Source of the DNA: Thiodiazotropha sp040506775
GTDB taxonomy: Bacteria; Pseudomonadota; Gammaproteobacteria; Chromatiales; Chromatiaceae
Assembly (NCBI GenBank): GCA_040506775.1
Contig: JBEVWC010000002.1
Span: 496,001 to 560,000, forward strand
Reading direction: 5' to 3'
DNA: 64,000 nucleotides
Shown here: in pieces, positions 62,201 through 64,000 of the stretch
Position numbering within the stretch: position 1 is the stretch's first letter
Layout: every line of letters starts with the position of its first letter
The notes under the pieces: model-generated
Databases searched by the model: none
Seen by the model: only the letters and a program-made list of their open reading frames with translations
Told to the model about the DNA's origin: nothing
Position numbers and translations under genes: made by a program

Positions 62201-64000
62201 GTACGTCGGTCATGAGAAAGAACTCAGCCGCTGCGTTCTGCGCCGAGGAGAGCGGGACTTCCTTCATATCGCAGGAAGGACGGGTCTCACCGGCGAAGGG
62301 TGCGTAGACACTCTCGTCACCGAGCAGCGCCACATCGACCAGGTTGGCGCCGCCAATACCGGCGTCACCGCTGCCGTCCTTGGTGACCATGGCCAGATAC
62401 TGGGGTACGACATGGTCTTCACCCACACACACCGGGGCCAGAGCCTGCAGGGTCGGTTCGATGCCCTGACCCTCCTGGGGAATGTACTCGTCACCGAAGT
62501 CCACGTTCTTGTGGTGTTCACTCAGGTTCTTCATACCCGGAGGTGTGCTCATCTGCACGATGTAGTCATTAGGCAGCATACCCAGTTGCAGATGGGCGGC
62601 CTGGTTGGCGTCAATGGCGCTAACCGCGTTTGTAGCCGCTGACAGGTAATCCTGGACTGCCGCTGCCGCTCCTGGATTGACCGCCGCAAGGTGGTCGAGA
62701 TCGTAATCGGAGAAGGCGTAGCCACCATCGAACACACCCTCAGTCACCTGGTTGTAGCTGCGCAGACCATCGAAGCAGCGATCGTCGCTGATGGCCGGAG
62801 TCACAATGGAGCCTGCAACGTTGTTGCGTCCTTCGCAGCCGCTGGGCAGATTGTCATCCCAGCTGTCGCTGTAGGTGACTTGCAGCGCGTCATGCAGATC
62901 GAATAAGCCATTGCGGTTCGCCGCAGACTCGGCACAGAGGTGATTCGGATCGGTTGAACCCGGCTCAGCAACCCAACCGTAGTCGATGTCGCCGGGTCCC
63001 GGGAAATCATCGAACGGATAGTTGTTGACGTCGGCATAGCCGATACAACCGTTCTGGTCGACATCGTCGATCATGCCGTCATCGGCAGCCGCGATCCCGT
63101 CACCGTTCCAGTCGATGTCACCATAGGTCTGGGTGTTCAGTGCATCCCCGCCGTTCGGGAAGGAGGCACCGGTGGGAAAGGAGTCGATATCGCCATCCGC
63201 GTAGAGGGCGAACTGGACCCGGGGCACACCCGGCTCCCACTCTTCCGCCGCAGCCTTCTCAGGGTCGTCTTCCGCACGGGTGGTGGCGTAGTAAACGATA
63301 CCCGAGATACCGCCGTTCTCACCCACGAATTTGGGCGGAACCGGTCCGGTGGGACCAAACACGAGCGGCGTGAAGCTGATGTAGTCGGTCTTACCGAACT
63401 GCAGTACGTTGGTCTGTCCAAGGAAGGCCTGAACCGCCTGGGTCAGAACCACACCGGTCTCGGTACGGGAGAAGTTGTCACCTGTATTCGGGTTGTTAAC
63501 TTCGAAACCGGGACACTGATTGGTGGCGGGATCGTATTGGGACTTGTCGGAACAGTGAGCCAGCGGGGTCAGTTCACCGAAACCCGGAAACTCAGTGTTG
63601 ACCTTGTCCACAGGACCACCGGCATCAACCACGAAGGTGGCGCCAGTGGCTTTCTTGTTACCGAAGCTGACTTCGGCCACCAGCCAGTGGAAGAAGGGGA
63701 ACTTCTCATCGAAGGGCGCCATGCCGTCACCGTCGGTGGGGAAGCTCTGGTACATGGTGCCATCGCGCCAGCGCAGGGTAACGCTCTGGCTCTCCGGACC
63801 GATGCCATCCTCGCCGGGGTCCTGGAAACCGTTCTGATTGATGTCGTTGAACACGCTGGTATTGAGTCGGGCAAACCAGTTGAAGACACCAATGTCGCCG
63901 AGTGCACAGGAACCACCGCCGTTACAGGTGGCGGCGCCCTCGTCCACGGTAAAGGGTTGTGCGCTGATCACGGCATCCAGGTTGGAGTCAAACACCACCA
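59262..64000 (-). CDS. Giant secreted right-handed beta-helix protein (5' end outside window)
   Basis: At least 1579 residues; the reading frame runs off the right edge, so the N-terminus and signal peptide are not seen. In window order: SdrD-B-like segment (NTSVFNDINQNGFQDPGEDG), calcium-loop/dockerin-like runs (DIDWNGDGIAAADDG, DDVDQNGCIGYADV), a carboxypeptidase-regulatory-like segment, an IPT/TIG-like domain (about 770-890) and a long parallel beta-helix (about 900-1500) with NN/GGGI turns. It ends in a choice-of-anchor Q-like AIDAGG...DIGADEVL motif. No cupredoxin or catalytic motif is seen. It probably acts as an extracellular scaffold or surface layer partner for the cupredoxin proteins encoded just downstream (inference). 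Confidence 0.85.
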   Translation of the reverse strand, partial: VVFDSNLDAVISAQPFTVDEGAATCNGGGSCALGDIGVFNWFARLNTSVFNDINQNGFQDPGEDGIGPESQSVTLRWRDGTMYQSFPTDGDGMAPFDEKFPFFHWLVAEVSFGNKKATGATFVVDAGGPVDKVNTEFPGFGELTPLAHCSDKSQYDPATNQCPGFEVNNPNTGDNFSRTETGVVLTQAVQAFLGQTNVLQFGKTDYISFTPLVFGPTGPVPPKFVGENGGISGIVYYATTRAEDDPEKAAAEEWEPGVPRVQFALYADGDIDSFPTGASFPNGGDALNTQTYGDIDWNGDGIAAADDGMIDDVDQNGCIGYADVNNYPFDDFPGPGDIDYGWVAEPGSTDPNHLCAESAANRNGLFDLHDALQVTYSDSWDDNLPSGCEGRNNVAGSIVTPAISDDRCFDGLRSYNQVTEGVFDGGYAFSDYDLDHLAAVNPGAAAAVQDYLSAATNAVSAIDANQAAHLQLGMLPNDYIVQMSTPPGMKNLSEHHKNVDFGDEYIPQEGQGIEPTLQALAPVCVGEDHVVPQYLAMVTKDGSGDAGIGGANLVDVALLGDESVYAPFAGETRPSCDMKEVPLSSAQNAAAEFFLMTDVPKAANVSGMILNDLANEFNPNSPNFGEKYAPPHTPVAFYDWNGNEVNRVYADEYGRYNAMVPSTFTANLPMPSGMSPNMLISCMNDAGPVLNPQYNPSTDNGSGIDGTGQPKLIVDPFFDPRYSQFCYTFQYMPGTITYLDTPVVQIAAFAGVGQYPLDCEQPESTPMISSVTRVDDTGPFVLPGEEIRIDSMGVVSVPNPEWDGVDQALKNIDRDYRFDSGLRRGTMAWLEDAQGNRTLLGRNPSSTRNVLYATVPATVAPGEYQVTVVNMDGAESPTGVTLTVGLSEGVGQRRNGDPYNVWRVPGDFATIQEAIGNPLEGQPGVASGDLILVAPGIYDELVIMWKPVKLQGWGAGAVTINARQSPTEKIIHWRLLADYLANTAIDQLPGQTLAPFGFPGLNAGPFPTEEGAGVFVAGPRLGPNRFGHPANRGARIDGFTIIGASTGGGIVANGYNQFLEVSNNRLEANSGFNGGGIRIGHPELSHTIADETDPAFVDGDPNRAVGSLIYDDAVNDLVRIHHNYVVFNGTLNGPGGGIGLHTGSDSYKVTDNFVCGNFSQGGGGGIAHLGLSRNGLIEDNRIIFNETFAQTPGTAPPGGGIMISGQPALIPEDETGLLLSPGSGSVTINANLLRGNLAGAGDGGGISLNSINGQDIAQSLGARGPWYQVLVYNNMINNNVAGLAAGGLSLSDAPKVFIRNNTVANNDSTATGSQAFQPGNPNLSTALPAGIVSRTHSSVMAQLLNVDEGVGDVLVDPAVFGNRPEGSRFSDPVLRDTIVYHNRSFRWVNYDLPNTLAIEFSLVPMTCGNLANPPADATCDISTFTSMDGVSWDLGVVSGTTEQSGNGYLLNPRQSLLLSGTPYHGSNTFITGDPGFVNGYFNVGRDSVMLFQEPKSLTTAAAFDEGGNFIQVAFGPLSLVQPGTNGPNDVLFDYHLDGASPAIDAGGTTPASGPLSVDIDNEPRPTTDVSDIGADEVL

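Noticed and set aside
59973..62642. An 889-codon open frame on the plus strand opposite the giant gene
   Set aside because: It is a mirror frame of a GC-rich, repeat-rich coding region, with low-complexity His/Arg/Val composition and no family motif; the minus-strand frame has clear domains.

Overview
The window reads as chromosomal DNA of a free-living or symbiotic sulfur-oxidising gammaproteobacterium. This is an inference. It rests on a Gly/Tyr/Pro-repeat sulfur-globule-type protein, a periplasmic rhodanese divergent from a TauE/SafE exporter, the gammaproteobacterial rne / rluC / HAD phosphatase / sppA neighbourhood, and a complete-looking type II secretion operon. No tRNA, rRNA, CRISPR array, prophage or insertion sequence was recognised.

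Layout. 0.4-4.1 kb: a very large PAS/GAF/GGDEF/EAL protein ending in a zinc-binding CZB domain. 4.1-5.8 kb: divergent TauE/SafE exporter and rhodanese. 5.9-10.2 kb: an EEP-family hydrolase, transaldolase, and a phospholipase D/VTT fusion, with two copies of a palindromic repeat. 10.5-22.1 kb: a glutamine amidotransferase, then a mixed-strand island for surface or small-molecule modification (O-GlcNAc-transferase-like protein, pentapeptide-repeat protein, Ldh-family oxidoreductase, two methyltransferases, NeuD-like acyltransferase, PaaK-like adenylating enzyme, sulfotransferase, DegT aminotransferase). 22.3-25.9 kb: two small heat-shock proteins behind a sigma-32-like promoter, a small membrane protein, a class V aminotransferase, and the sulfur-globule-type protein. 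25.9-32.4 kb: sppA, HAD phosphatase and rluC divergent from rne, then a low-molecular-weight phosphotyrosine phosphatase. 32.5-43.2 kb: type II secretion genes gspD-E-F-H-I-J-K-L-M plus a GspC/XpsN-like gene, with no gspG, then dsbB. 43.5-46.3 kb: a secreted subtilase with Calx-beta domains.

46.3-64 kb is the most unusual part: a leftward run of at least nine genes, continuing past the right edge. In transcription order it encodes a giant secreted beta-helix protein (N-terminus outside the window), three consecutive two-domain cupredoxin proteins (called A, B and C here), a membrane-anchored protein, a seven-fold Calx-beta protein with a GlyGly-CTERM-like tail, a SCO1/SenC copper chaperone with a His/Met-rich insert, a fusion of cytochrome c with a periplasmic binding protein, and a sensor-kinase-like protein whose ATPase domain looks degenerate.

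The copper ligands of a multicopper oxidase are split between A and B. A carries the HxxHxH and HCH-H-M motifs. B carries HPMHYH and an HSH motif without cysteine. C has lost the motif residues. I infer a possible heteromeric six-cupredoxin-domain oxidase (A+B+C) with a single trinuclear centre at the A/B interface, loaded by the SCO protein and deployed at the cell surface with help from the type II secretion system. Its substrate (Mn(II), Fe(II), Cu(I), a sulfur compound or an organic) cannot be told from sequence.
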